Shown: positions 8,649 to 16,881 of the stretch, one piece after another
Numbering within the stretch: position 1 is the stretch's first letter
Layout: each line of letters opens with the position of its first letter
Source: Cardiobacterium valvarum
Lineage (GTDB): Bacteria; Pseudomonadota; Gammaproteobacteria; Cardiobacteriales; Cardiobacteriaceae
Assembly: GCF_900460955.1 (NCBI RefSeq)
Contig: NZ_UFUW01000001.1
Coordinates: 1,080,738-1,144,737 of the forward strand
DNA length: 64,000 nt
Direction of reading: 5' to 3'
Translations under genes and position numbers: made by a program
Notes under the pieces: model-generated
The model's input: the letters and a program-made list of their open reading frames with translations, nothing else
Told to the model about the DNA's origin: nothing
Databases searched by the model: none

Positions 8649-10223
8649 ATGACCTCCCCCCACTCCGACAAAATCCTTATCCTCGATTTCGGCTCGCAAG
8701 TCACGCAGCTGATCGCCCGCCGCGTGCGCGAGGCGCATGTCTATTGCGAATTGCACCCTTACGATATGCCGCTCGCCGACATCAAAGCCTTCAATCCGAA
8801 AGGCATCATCCTCTCCGGCGGCCCCAATTCTGTTTATGACTCCGACTATCAGGCCGATACCGGCATTTTTGCCCTGGGCGTGCCCGTGCTCGGCATCTGC
8901 TACGGCATGCAGTTCATGGCGCATCATTTGGGCGGCGCGGTACAGCCCGGCAATCAGCGCGAGTTTGGCTATGCGCAGGTAAAAACGGTCGATAGCGAGC
9001 TGACCAGCGGGATTTTTGACGACGCGCCGCACAGGCTGGACGTGTGGATGAGCCACGGCGACAAAGTGAGCAAACTGCCCGACGGTTTCGTCGTCATCGG
9101 CGATACGCCGTCCTGCCCGATTGCGATGATGGAACACGCCGCCAAGCGCTTCTACGGCATCCAGTTCCACCCCGAAGTGACCCACACCAAACAGGGGCGG
9201 GCGCTGCTGGATCGCTTCGTCCTCAACATCTGTGGCGCGCGCCCCAGCTGGACGATGCCGAACTACATCGACGAAGCCGTTGCCAATATCCGCGCCCAGG
9301 CCGGCAGCGACGAAGTCATCCTCGGCCTGTCCGGTGGCGTGGATTCCTCGGTTGCCGCCGCCCTGATCCATCGCGCCATCGGCGACCAGCTCACCTGCGT
9401 TTTCGTTGACCACGGCCTGCTGCGTCTCGGCGAAGCGGAAGCGGTGATGGACATGTTTGCGCGCAACCTCGGCGTGAACGTCATCCACGTTGATGCCTCG
9501 GCGGATTTCATGGCAAAACTGGTGGGCGTGACCGATCCAGAGCAGAAACGGAAAATCATCGGCGCGGAATTTGTCGAAGTCTTCCAGCGCGAGGCGGGCA
9601 AGCGGCAGAACGCGCGCTGGCTGGCGCAAGGCACGATTTACCCGGATGTCATCGAAAGCGCGGGCGCGAAGACGAAAAAAGCCCACGCCATCAAGAGCCA
9701 CCACAACGTTGGCGGTCTGCCGGAGACGCTGAACCTGCGCCTGCTTGAACCGCTGCGCGACCTCTTTAAGGACGAAGTGCGCGAGCTCGGTGTCGCCCTT
9801 GGCCTGCCGCGCGAAATGGTCTATCGCCACCCCTTCCCCGGCCCCGGCCTCGGCGTGCGCATCCTCGGCGAAGTGAAGCGGGAATATGCCGACTTGCTGC
9901 GCCAGGCGGATGCCATCTTCATCGAAGAACTGCGCGCGACGGCGGACGAATACGGCACCTCGTGGTACGACCTCACCAGCCAGGCCTTTGCCGTCTTCCT
10001 GCCGGTGAAATCGGTGGGGGTGATGGGCGATGGCCGCACCTACGATTACGTTGTGGCACTGCGCGCCGTCATCACCAGCGATTTCATGACCGCGCACTGG
10101 GCGGAATTGCCCTATGTGCTGCTCGGCAAAGTATCGAACCGCATCATCAACGAAGTGCGCGGCATCAACCGCGTGGTCTATGACGTGAGCAGCAAACCGC
10201 CGGCGACGATTGAGTGGGAATGA
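8649..10223 (+). CDS. guaA: GMP synthase (glutamine-hydrolysing)
   Basis: Converts XMP to GMP with ATP and glutamine. 524 aa, usual length. Residues 1-205 are the class I amidotransferase with nucleophile C84 in GICYGMQ and the His-Glu pair in QFHPEVTH near 175. The ATP-pyrophosphatase loop LSGGVDSS lies near 228-235. The C-terminal dimerisation domain ends in the typical [11 protein letters not shown]. It is not next to guaB here. Confidence 0.97.
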   Translation: MTSPHSDKILILDFGSQVTQLIARRVREAHVYCELHPYDMPLADIKAFNPKGIILSGGPNSVYDSDYQADTGIFALGVPVLGICYGMQFMAHHLGGAVQPGNQREFGYAQVKTVDSELTSGIFDDAPHRLDVWMSHGDKVSKLPDGFVVIGDTPSCPIAMMEHAAKRFYGIQFHPEVTHTKQGRALLDRFVLNICGARPSWTMPNYIDEAVANIRAQAGSDEVILGLSGGVDSSVAAALIHRAIGDQLTCVFVDHGLLRLGEAEAVMDMFARNLGVNVIHVDASADFMAKLVGVTDPEQKRKIIGAEFVEVFQREAGKRQNARWLAQGTIYPDVIESAGAKTKKAHAIKSHHNVGGLPETLNLRLLEPLRDLFKDEVRELGVALGLPREMVYRHPFPGPGLGVRILGEVKREYADLLRQADAIFIEELRATADEYGTSWYDLTSQAFAVFLPVKSVGVMGDGRTYDYVVALRAVITSDFMTAHWAELPYVLLGKVSNRIINEVRGINRVVYDVSSKPPATIEWE

Positions 10224-10226
10224 CGG

Positions 10227-10370
10227 AAGCAAAGTTGTTACCGTTATAAAGCCGTTGAAAATAGTGGATATTAGCGATTTGTGGGAACAAAAAACGCTTG
10301 AGAGATACTATTTTGATACTAAAAAGCTGAAAGAGTAGGTTCCAAAGGGAGTTGTTGAATTTAGGTAAAA
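10227..10370 (+). pseudogene. AT-rich coding remnant after guaA
   Basis: Directly behind guaA one frame reads like the C-terminus of a protein (KPLKIVDISDLWEQKTLERY, then YFDTKKLKE), hits TAG at 10336 and continues as VPKGVVEFR to TAA. No start codon is available. The segment is far more AT-rich than guaA. It looks like the 3' end of a lost gene, perhaps a toxin or nuclease C-terminus given the membrane gene that follows, but the family is not identified. Confidence 0.35.
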
Positions 10371-10376
10371 AGTTTA

Positions 10377-10409
10377 GAAAGCCTTCCATCATTTTGGTGG
10401 GAGGCTTTT
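10377..10409 (+). terminator. Hairpin with T run
   Basis: AAAGCCTTCCATC / GGTGGGAGGCTTT (two G-T pairs) followed by T; likely terminator of guaA or of the lost gene. Confidence 0.65.
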
Positions 10410-10485
10410 GCGGAAGATAGAGAATGGTAAATTAGAATTTGTAACTGAAATTTTTTTGTGTTTCGCGAAGGGGGAATATTGATTT

Positions 10486-10860
10486 ATGTTTTCAATATTA
10501 GGTGCAGTATTATTTGGAGCTATAGCAATTATGACAGTTCTTGTTGCTTGCGGTTTGCCTTTGGGCGAATTTACAATGGGTGGGCAACATAAAATCTTAC
10601 CTAAGAAATTTAGAGTTATGGCAGCTATTTCGGTGGCTATCCAAATTTTTGCAATGATAATTATTCTGCAAGCCGGAGGTTTTATTCCCTTGTGGTTATC
10701 TTTTAAGGTTACTAAATATATTTGTTTCTTCTTTGCCGCTTACCTATCTTTGAATACTATTATGAACATGATTTCAAAAAGCAGGAAAGAAAAATATGTT
10801 ATGACTCCGCTTTCACTTATAGCCGGAATATGTTTTTGGATAACGGCATTTCAGATGTAG
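10486..10860 (+). CDS. Small four-helix membrane protein
   Basis: 124 aa, very hydrophobic: helices near residues 2-22, 43-65, 72-92 and 103-122 with a short basic stretch (SKSRKEKY) before the last. No family recognised. Codon use and GC are clearly lower than in flanking genes. Position behind a coding remnant suggests either an immunity-type protein left from a toxin pair or an unrelated transferred gene; this is inference. Confidence 0.6.
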   Translation: MFSILGAVLFGAIAIMTVLVACGLPLGEFTMGGQHKILPKKFRVMAAISVAIQIFAMIIILQAGGFIPLWLSFKVTKYICFFFAAYLSLNTIMNMISKSRKEKYVMTPLSLIAGICFWITAFQM

Positions 10861-10952
10861 TATGTAAAATAAGAAATAATCTGCAGTGCATTAAATTAGA
10901 AGTTGCAGAGGTGACTTTAATGAAAAGAATAAGCGGCAGGAATGTAGCAGGG

Positions 10953-10981
10953 CAGGGCGGTTAAAACCGCCCTGTTTTTTT
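10953..10981 (+). terminator. Intrinsic terminator
   Basis: Perfect 10-bp stem CAGGGCGGTT / AACCGCCCTG with AA loop and seven T; it closes the AT-rich islet just before the repeat array. Confidence 0.85.
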
Positions 10982-10988
10982 GTGCGCT

Positions 10989-11003
10989 CTTCGTACACGA
11001 CAA
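10989..11003 (-). other. Array-boundary motif
   Basis: On the minus strand this reads TTGTCGTGTACGAAG, pointing away from the adjoining repeat array. Related copies border repeats at 22071, 22437, 25408 and 52800. Confidence 0.5.
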
Positions 11004-11004
11004 C

Positions 11005-11450
11005 CCCGTAACCGCTTGGCGCAAGCCCAGCATTTTCGCCGCTTGGCGGGCCCAGTGTTTGCGCCGCTTGGCGAGAACGCAGTGTTTGCGTCGCTTGGCG
11101 AGCCCAGTGTTTGCGTCGCTTGGCGCAAGCCCAGCATTTTCGCCGCTTGGCGCAAGCCCAGCATTTTCGCCGCTTGGCGAAAACCCAGTGTTTGCGCCGC
11201 TTGGCGCAAGCCCAGCATTTTCGCCGCTTGGCGAGAACGCAGTGTTTGCGTCGCTTGGCGAGCCCAGTGTTTGCGTCGCTTGGCGCAAGCCCAGCATTTT
11301 CACCGCTTGGCAAGAATCCTATGTTTACGCCGTTTGGCGAGAACGTAGTGTTTACGCCGCTTGGCGAGAACCCAGTGTTTGCGTTGCTTGGCGAGCCTAA
11401 TGTGTACGCCGCTTGGCGAGCCCAGTGTTTATTTCGCTTGCGTGGGTTCA
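11005..11450 (+). repeat. Array of about 17 units of the 25-bp repeat
   Basis: Core CGCCGCTTGGCG (CGCC/GGCG can form a 4-bp stem) alternates with linkers of about 13-16 bp of a few types: AGCCCAGTGTTTG, CAAGCCCAGCATTTT and AGAACGCAGTGTTTG. Unit length is 24-29 bp. A block of three units at about 11060-11138 recurs almost exactly at 11222-11300. All frames are largely open, giving repetitive peptides that are artefacts. No gene lies in this stretch. Confidence 0.9.
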
Positions 11451-11522
11451 GGGTTTGTTGGCACCTTCGGGGTGCAGGCCGATGCCACGGTGCCGTTCGT
11501 GCAGGCGGGTGAGGACAGCCGA

Positions 11523-11935
11523 TCAGTCCAGGCCGCGTGCGTGCATCAGCACGGTGAGGTGGTAGAGCAGGTCGGCGAGTCCGTTATCGTCGCCGCTGAC
11601 CGCCGCCAGCGCGGTTTCCACGCCTTCTTCGCCGACTTTTTGCGCGATTTTTGTGAGGTCGCGCGCATGCAGGTGGGCGGTGTAGGAGGTGGCCGGGTCG
11701 GCGTTTTTGCGGGCGGCGAGTTCGTCTGCCAGTTGCGTGAACCACGGCCAACCCGGCGGCGGTTCGCGGTCGTAGACGTGAAAGCAGCTCGTCGCGCCGG
11801 TGTGGCAGGTGGGGCCCTGCGGTTCGGCGAGGTAGATTTTTACGCTGCAGCGGCGCAGCAGTTCGGCGGGATCAGCGCTCAGTCGTCCTTTTTTTTTTTT
11901 TTTTGCAAGGCGATACGCAGGCGGGGCTGGGTCAT
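11523..11935 (-). pseudogene. hisG'-'hisIE fusion, scar of the his operon
   Basis: From ATG 11935 the frame reads MTQPRLRIALQKK, the start of HisG (ATP phosphoribosyltransferase). After a run of 16 A the text goes on as GRLSADPAELLRRCSVKI, still HisG (about residue 30), then changes abruptly to LAEPQGPTCHTGATSCF, the end of HisI (phosphoribosyl-AMP cyclohydrolase), followed by a complete-looking HisE domain (TKIAQKVGEEGVETALAAV). With 16 A the HisG start is out of frame with the rest and meets TGA. The rest of hisG, hisDCBHAF and most of hisI are absent. HisE alone cannot make histidine. Confidence 0.9.
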
Positions 11936-11952
11936 GGGGGCGCCTCGGGGGA

Positions 11953-11986
11953 TAAAAAAGCCTCCCGGAAGTGGACTTCCGGGAGG
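11953..11986 (-). terminator. his operon attenuator terminator
   Basis: On the minus strand CCTCCCGGAAGT / ACTTCCGGGAGG, a perfect 12-bp stem with a 2-base loop, followed by CTTTTTT. It lies between the histidine-rich leader peptide and the hisG start, the classic attenuator position. Confidence 0.85.
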
Positions 11987-12048
11987 TTGGAGGAAAGAGA
12001 GGGGAATCCCGCACCGGCCTGGAAGCATTTCTTCCGGACGACAGCACA

Positions 12049-12102
12049 TCAGCCCGAAAGACTTTCAGGATGATGGTGATGCTGGCGGTTGATGCGGTTC
12101 AT
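12049..12102 (-). CDS. hisL: his operon leader peptide
   Basis: 17 codons: MNRINRQHHHHPESLSG, with four consecutive His codons (CAT CAC CAT CAT). Enterobacterial HisL has seven. Stalling at the His codons when charged tRNA-His is scarce would favour an antiterminator; CCGGAAG and CTTCC segments between peptide and terminator offer alternative pairing. The regulatory leader has survived although the operon behind it is gone. Confidence 0.85.
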   Translation of the reverse strand: MNRINRQHHHHPESLSG

Positions 12103-12289
12103 GATGAAGTTTTCCAGTCAAGACGCGGCGGACTTTACAACGATTAGGCAGGATTAAGGCAAGCGCCGCACAAAATTTTGTCGTTCGTACCGGCTTGCCT
12201 TTCCCCGAAAAAGAAAGAAAATGACGAAGGTTGAGAAAATTCACTCAAACTATTTGTTTTTCATCGTTTGTTTCAACACGAGGTCAACA

Positions 12290-13324
12290 ATGAGAACCAA
12301 CGAGCGTATCACCGGCCCCAGCATCCTCTCCAGCTGGATCCGCTCCATCTGCCAGACTGTGCGCGGCTATGGCATCGACCCGCTCCCGCTGATGGAGCGC
12401 GCCGGGCTGGATGGCAGACTGCTCAATATCCCCGATGCCCGCTATGCAGTGAGCGGCGTGCGTCGTTTGTGGCGGCTGATTATCACGACGACGGGCGATC
12501 CCCTGGTCGGCCTGCGCGTTGGGCGGGAAATCCAGGTTTCCACCCTGCACGGCCTCGGCCTCGCCATGGTTTCCAGCAGTTCGCTATCCATGCTGCTCAG
12601 TCTGTTTGTCCGCTACGGCAAAGTCATCTCCACCACCATGCAGCTCGATCTCACCCACGATCGCGACGGTACTACCCTGACCGTCAAGACCAACGACGGC
12701 AGCGAGCCGATGTGTGCTGCCCGCCTTGCTTCGCTGGCTTTCATCTTCCGTCAGGCATGCAGCTTGGCGCAGCACGAAATCAGGCCGCGCTACGTTACCC
12801 TCACCCTGCCTTGCGACGGCGACATCCAGCAGCGGCTCGATGATTACTTCCACATTCCCGTCAACCTCGGCGCGGAAGAGGACGCCATCAGCTTCCGCTA
12901 CGCCGACACCATCGAGCCTTACGCCGGCGGCAATGCGCAACTGGTCGCCGTCAACGAAGCCGTCATCAACGAATACCTGCAACAGCTCGCCAAAAATGAT
13001 TTCACTACCCGCGTCCTGGCGCAAATCCACCGCCTGCTGCCGCAAGGCGAACCGAAACTGACCGATATCGCCGCCCACATCAACCTCACCCCGCGCACCC
13101 TGCAACGCCGCCTGGAAGAAGAAGGGCATACCTTTAATGCCCTGCTTGACCGGGAGCGGAAAAACATCGCCCACGACCTGTTGGCGCACAGCGAACACAG
13201 CATCACCGAAATCAGCTTCCTGCTCGGTTTCTCCGACCCCAGCAACTTCAGCCGTGCCAGCAAACGCTGGTTTTCCTGCGCACCCATCCAGCACCGCCAG
13301 CGCAGCTTGGGTATTGCCACTTAG
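12290..13324 (+). CDS. AraC family transcriptional regulator
   Basis: 344 aa from ATG 12290, chosen for the GAGG ribosome site 7 bases upstream; an earlier ATG at 12221 lacks one. Residues 15-200 are the arabinose-binding-like N-terminal domain of the OruR/ArgR-type AraC subgroup (SSWIRSICQTVRGYGIDPLPLMERAGL). Residues 245-335 hold the two helix-turn-helix motifs (LTDIAAHINLTPRTLQRRLEEEG and ITEISFLLGFSDPSNFSRASKRW, abbreviated). The effector is unknown. It is divergent from the his leader. Confidence 0.85.
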   Translation: MRTNERITGPSILSSWIRSICQTVRGYGIDPLPLMERAGLDGRLLNIPDARYAVSGVRRLWRLIITTTGDPLVGLRVGREIQVSTLHGLGLAMVSSSSLSMLLSLFVRYGKVISTTMQLDLTHDRDGTTLTVKTNDGSEPMCAARLASLAFIFRQACSLAQHEIRPRYVTLTLPCDGDIQQRLDDYFHIPVNLGAEEDAISFRYADTIEPYAGGNAQLVAVNEAVINEYLQQLAKNDFTTRVLAQIHRLLPQGEPKLTDIAAHINLTPRTLQRRLEEEGHTFNALLDRERKNIAHDLLAHSEHSITEISFLLGFSDPSNFSRASKRWFSCAPIQHRQRSLGIAT

Positions 13325-13352
13325 CGGAATCAAAAGGCCCTGTCCGGCGTGC

Positions 13353-13380
13353 GACCAGTATTTACGCCGCTTGGCGCACC
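13353..13380 (+). repeat. Dispersed 25-bp repeat, single unit
   Basis: CCAGTATTTA followed by CGCCGCTTGGCG, between two converging genes. Confidence 0.75.
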
Positions 13381-13413
13381 CCAAACCAAATGGAGCAAGG
13401 CAAGCGGTGATTT

Positions 13414-13950
13414 TTATCCTGCCGGAGCTTCATCCTTTTCCGCCTGTTTTCTTTCCAGAATCTGCATCAGCAGCTTTTTCTTTCTGCGGTGAAGATACAT
13501 TCCCATGAGACCGCCAACGATAATGTTTTTCCTCAGGATATCGGGCAAAGTTTTTTTGTCTCTCAAGAAAAAATCAAAAAGGTCAAAGACAGTTATACTG
13601 GCAATAAGCAGCAAGGTATAACCTGCGGAATAAAAAGCCAGTCTGGATAAATAATATTCAACTCTTTCCTCGGTGTCGCTGCGCATGATCAATTCCTGAT
13701 AAGTGGTGCTGCCCGTTACATAAAGATGAATAAAGGCAAAGAGGCTGACAAATATTGCCATATGAAGACTGGGCGAATTATTTTGGATTTTGTCGTGTAT
13801 ATATCCAATAATGATCACGGCAAATAAAAAGTAATACACACAAGCCAGACAACGTGCCATTTCTGTATTGATGGCATGTTCCTGTCGCTCATCAGGATAT
13901 TGACGACTATCAACAATACTGCGCCAAAGATATTGCGGGAGCGAAGACAT
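13414..13950 (-). CDS. Four-helix membrane protein, XRE-associated
   Basis: 178 aa with hydrophobic segments near residues 35-54, 63-82, 105-127 and a weaker one near 140-152, and a basic C-terminus (HRRKKKLL). The N-terminal PDERQEHAINTEMARCL is closely echoed in the neighbouring gene at 13950-14491 (PDERQEGIINAELARCL), so the two are paralogues. Start ATG 13950 touches the stop of the paralogue. Family not named with confidence; three-gene units of an XRE regulator and DUF membrane proteins of this kind are common. Confidence 0.7.
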   Translation of the reverse strand: MSSLPQYLWRSIVDSRQYPDERQEHAINTEMARCLACVYYFLFAVIIIGYIHDKIQNNSPSLHMAIFVSLFAFIHLYVTGSTTYQELIMRSDTEERVEYYLSRLAFYSAGYTLLLIASITVFDLFDFFLRDKKTLPDILRKNIIVGGLMGMYLHRRKKKLLMQILERKQAEKDEAPAG

Positions 13951-14491
13951 CAGGCCTCCTTGTCGGTTTCAGATTTGGCGGTTGCCGCCTGTTTATCGGC
14001 GAGGATTTTTAGAGCTTCTTTTTTGCTGCGGCGATAGTAGATTAGACCCAAAAATAGCCCGTAGCTATATAAAAAGAGAATCGTACTGGGTAGCGGATAT
14101 ATGGCAAATGCCAGGCTGTTGAAACAGAGCGCGGATATGATGACGACAGAAAAGACACCCAGTAATACGGCCCATTTTTGATGGTATGCCAAGTGTTGCG
14201 CCAGGTTTTGCGAGTGATGTCTGGCTTTTGCTTTTGTAATTCTCGGCTGGCGCTGTTGGTAAAGATAAAAACCGAAATAAAGATAAGGTTCAAGAATAAA
14301 ATGGCTGCCATCCCGCTCATAAACACGCCTTCTAGGCGCTCATGCGCGGTTTTCAGGATGAACAGCGCAAAATTGAGCCAATAGATATAAATCAAGCATC
14401 GTGCCAGTTCGGCATTGATGATGCCTTCCTGTCGTTCATCAGGCTCACTTTTAAAGAAATCACGGTACAGGGCTTTATGTAGTGGGCTCAT
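13950..14491 (-). pseudogene. Frameshifted paralogue of the adjacent membrane protein
   Basis: ATG 14491 opens a 149-codon frame whose first ~110 residues match the downstream paralogue (PDERQEG, two membrane helices). Near 14190-14215 the similarity moves to another frame that continues to 13950 (AYHQKWAVLLGVFSVVIIS, then LGLIYYRRSKKEALKIL). One indel would restore a protein of about 180 aa. The start overlaps the end of the XRE gene by 17 bp. A sequencing error cannot be excluded. Confidence 0.7.
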
Positions 14492-14726
14492 CGGTATCTC
14501 TCCCGTGGTTCTCTTCCCAGAAAAGGGTGTTCAAGTCACTGTCCAGCGCGCGGGCGATGCGGATGGCAAGCGCCAGCGTTGGGTTGTAGTCCTGGTTTTC
14601 CAGCAGGTTGATGGTCTGGCGCGAGACGTTGACGGCTTGCGCCAATGCCTGTTGCGAGAGTCCTTTTTCTTGCCGGTAGATTTTTACGCGGTTCACAGTG
14701 TCTCTTTTGTCGTGTATAGCCGACAT
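14475..14726 (-). CDS. XRE-type HTH regulator
   Basis: 83 aa, almost entirely a Cro/CI helix-turn-helix: VKIYRQEKGLSQQALAQAV, NVSRQTINLLENQDYNPTL, then AIRIARALDSDLNTLFW. This short type usually controls its own operon with a membrane protein. First gene of the three-gene unit; an 18-bp dyad covers its start codon and a second lies 41 bp upstream, fitting autorepression. Confidence 0.85.
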   Translation of the reverse strand: MSAIHDKRDTVNRVKIYRQEKGLSQQALAQAVNVSRQTINLLENQDYNPTLALAIRIARALDSDLNTLFWEENHGRDTDEPTT

Positions 14727-14766
14727 GTTAAGGATTTTTACGCAAAGGTGTCAACTATAAGCGACA
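14708..14766. promoter_or_regulatory. Pair of 18-bp operators
   Basis: TGTCGTGTATAGCCGACA (14708-14725) and TGTCAACTATAAGCGACA (14749-14766) share TGTCnnnTATAnnCGACA, with TGTC/GACA ends as a dyad. Centres are 41 bp apart, close to four helical turns. The first covers the XRE start codon. Confidence 0.6.
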
Positions 14767-14888
14767 TTTTTGCCGCGAGTGCACCTGATGAAAGGCATAC
14801 AGAAACACCGCTTGCAAGAGAGCTTTGCAAGCGGCGTTAGCAAGGAAGCGATGGGATTAGCGGGCGGTCGTTTGTAGCTGGCGGGACG

Positions 14889-15418
14889 TTATGGCTGATG
14901 GTAGTAGCGGTAGCTGCCGTGGGTGTAGGTAGCGAGCAGGTAGCAGCGGCGATCGAGATGGTCGTAGCGGATGAAGGCAGTGAAGGGGCTGCCGCCGGTG
15001 TGCGCGAGCAGGGCGGCGGTTTCATCGCCGGGGTGGATGATGGGCAGGTGGCCGGTATCGTCACCGAGGGCGTAGTCGTCGCCCAAGCGGTAGAGGCGGA
15101 TGTTGTCAAGGCGGCCGGGAGTCATGCTGCGGAAGGGGTTGCCGCGTTGTGCCGCTTGCAGACAGGCGTTGTTGGCGGCGAGTGCTTGCAGGATGTTGTG
15201 GACGGAACCGGAGGCAGCCATGCCGCTGCTTTGGAGAGCCGCAATCATGCCGTTAGCGAGGAAATCGACCGATGCGGGGACGACTGCGATGAGGATTTTG
15301 CTGCCGGGCGGTACGCTTCGGGCGATGCTGGTGGCGACGGTATCGGGGATACTCCGTCGCCCGTGGCACAGGCGACGAGCAGGCAGGTGGTGAGGGTTGT
15401 GGGCAGGATATGGCGCAT
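14889..15418 (-). pseudogene. Frameshifted lipoprotein gene
   Basis: ATG 15418 gives a lipoprotein signal, MRHILPTTLTTCLLVACATG (lipobox LVAC). After GDG the protein-like text continues one frame over as SIPDTVATSIARSVPPGSK and runs about 150 residues to 14889. A single indel near 15350 would join signal and mature part (about 175 aa). No family recognised; the mature part has VPPGSKILIAVVPASVDFLA and a Tyr-rich end. It lies downstream of the importer genes on the same strand. Confidence 0.6.
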
Positions 15419-15481
15419 GTGTTTTCCTGGTTGTTTGGGTAAAAACCGCGTAGTTATCCCGCTTGGCGTGTATCTGCGCGG

Positions 15482-16162
15482 CTAGGCGGAGGCACTTAAC
15501 CGTTTTTCGATGAGGCGGAAGCTGCCGACGATGCACAGGGTGATGGCGAGGTAGATGCCGGCGGCGATGAGGAAGGGTTGGAAGGGTTCGTAGGTTTTGG
15601 TGAAAAGGGTGTTGGCGACGCCGGTGATGTCGAGCAGGGTCGCGGTGCTGGCAATCGCCGAGCCGTGCAACATGAAGATGATTTCGTTGCCGTAGGCCGG
15701 CAGGGCGCGGCGCAGCGCCCCCGGCAGGATGATGCGAGTGCGGATTTGGTTGCGGCTCATGCCAAGGGATCTGGCAGCTTCGATTTCGCCGCGCGGGGTG
15801 GTCTCAATCGCGCCGCGCACGATTTCGGCGGTGTAGGCGGCGGTGTTCAATATGAAAGAGAGCATGACCCACGGCCAGGCCTGACGCATGAGCGGCCACA
15901 GGGCAAGTTCGCGTACGCCAGGGATGCGGCCGATGACGAGCCCGATGCCGTAGTAGAAGACGTAGAGCTGGACGAGCATCGGGGTGCCGCGAAAGATGTA
16001 GCTGAAGATGTGGACGGGCAGCTTCCAGATAATGGAGCAGCGCGCGGCGAGCAGGACACCGCAGGGGATGGCGATGGTGAGGCCGATGGCAAGGGAGCAG
16101 GCGACCAGCCACAGGGTTTGCCACAGGCCCCCGAGCCACATGAGGAGTTGGGTGTTGTCCAT
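15482..16162 (-). CDS. hisM: Histidine/basic amino acid ABC permease, HisM-like
   Basis: 226 aa inner-membrane subunit with five predicted helices and the EAA loop GEIEAARSLGMSRNQIRT near 130-150. Segments YIFRGTPMLVQLYVFYYG, FILNTAAYTAEI and PAYGNEIIFMLH closely follow E. coli HisM. It would pair with the HisQ-like subunit to form the channel. Last intact gene of the operon hisP - (remnant) - hisJ-like - hisQ - hisM. Confidence 0.85.
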   Translation of the reverse strand: MDNTQLLMWLGGLWQTLWLVACSLAIGLTIAIPCGVLLAARCSIIWKLPVHIFSYIFRGTPMLVQLYVFYYGIGLVIGRIPGVRELALWPLMRQAWPWVMLSFILNTAAYTAEIVRGAIETTPRGEIEAARSLGMSRNQIRTRIILPGALRRALPAYGNEIIFMLHGSAIASTATLLDITGVANTLFTKTYEPFQPFLIAAGIYLAITLCIVGSFRLIEKRLSASA

Positions 16163-16879
16163 TTATTGTCCTTGTACTTCAAAGCCCACGGAGTAGCGCC
16201 GCCGCAGCCACCAGAGGATGGCAATGGAGAGGGTGGTAAGGAGGAGGAAGTAACCCGCCATGGCGCCGTAGAACCAGAAGCCGGCGTAGAGGTCTTTTTT
16301 TTGGGCGGTGCGTGCGGCGGCGTTGGCGATACGTACGATGTCTTGCAGGCCGATGATGGAGACGAGGGCGGTGTTTTTCATCAGCACCAGCCAGTTGTTG
16401 CCGAGCGACGGCAGGGCGTAGCGCAGCATTTGCGGCCAGGAGACGCGCCAGAAGATGGTGCGGCGCGGGAAACCGTAGGCGCGCGCGGCTTCGATCTGTC
16501 CTTTGGGGACGGCGAGGAAGCCGCCCCGGAAGGATTCGGCCATGTAGGCCCCCATGACGAAGCCGATGACGAAGATGCCAGTGTAGAGCGGGTCAATGTC
16601 AATGTGCGGCCAGCCGAGACGGGTAGTCAGCGCGTTCAGCAGGTATTGGCCGCCGTAGTAGATGAGGAAGAGCTGGATGAGGTCGGGCACGCCGCGCACG
16701 AAGGTGGTGTAGGTGAGGGCTGGCAGGCGCAGCCACGGGTTTTTGTGCATGCTGCCGAGGCAGGCGAGGATGCCGAAGACAAGCGAGACGAGGAGGCCGG
16801 AGAGGGCAAGCTCAAGGGTGACAAGCGCACCCTTGAGCAGTTGCCCTTTGTATTCAAGCAGGATGGTGTAGCCGTGCAT
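16163..16879 (-). CDS. hisQ: Histidine/basic amino acid ABC permease, HisQ-like
   Basis: 238 aa, five membrane helices. KGALVTLELALSG, TTFVRGVPDLIQL, DIDPLYTGIFVIGFVMGAYM, the EAA loop VPKGQIEAARAYGF and the terminal RRYSVG all echo E. coli HisQ. It abuts hisM with no gap (stop and start adjacent), so the two subunits are made together. Confidence 0.87.
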   Translation of the reverse strand: MHGYTILLEYKGQLLKGALVTLELALSGLLVSLVFGILACLGSMHKNPWLRLPALTYTTFVRGVPDLIQLFLIYYGGQYLLNALTTRLGWPHIDIDPLYTGIFVIGFVMGAYMAESFRGGFLAVPKGQIEAARAYGFPRRTIFWRVSWPQMLRYALPSLGNNWLVLMKNTALVSIIGLQDIVRIANAAARTAQKKDLYAGFWFYGAMAGYFLLLTTLSIAILWWLRRRYSVGFEVQGQ

Positions 16880-16881
16880 GG

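Noticed and set aside
8613..10232. 539-codon frame antisense to guaA
   Set aside because: guaA is complete and conserved on the other strand; the antisense frame is a by-product of GC-rich codon use.
10891..11512. Long repetitive open frames over the repeat array, on both strands
   Set aside because: A 25-bp period with no stop codons keeps all frames open and yields cyclic peptides; no ribosome site or composition of real protein.
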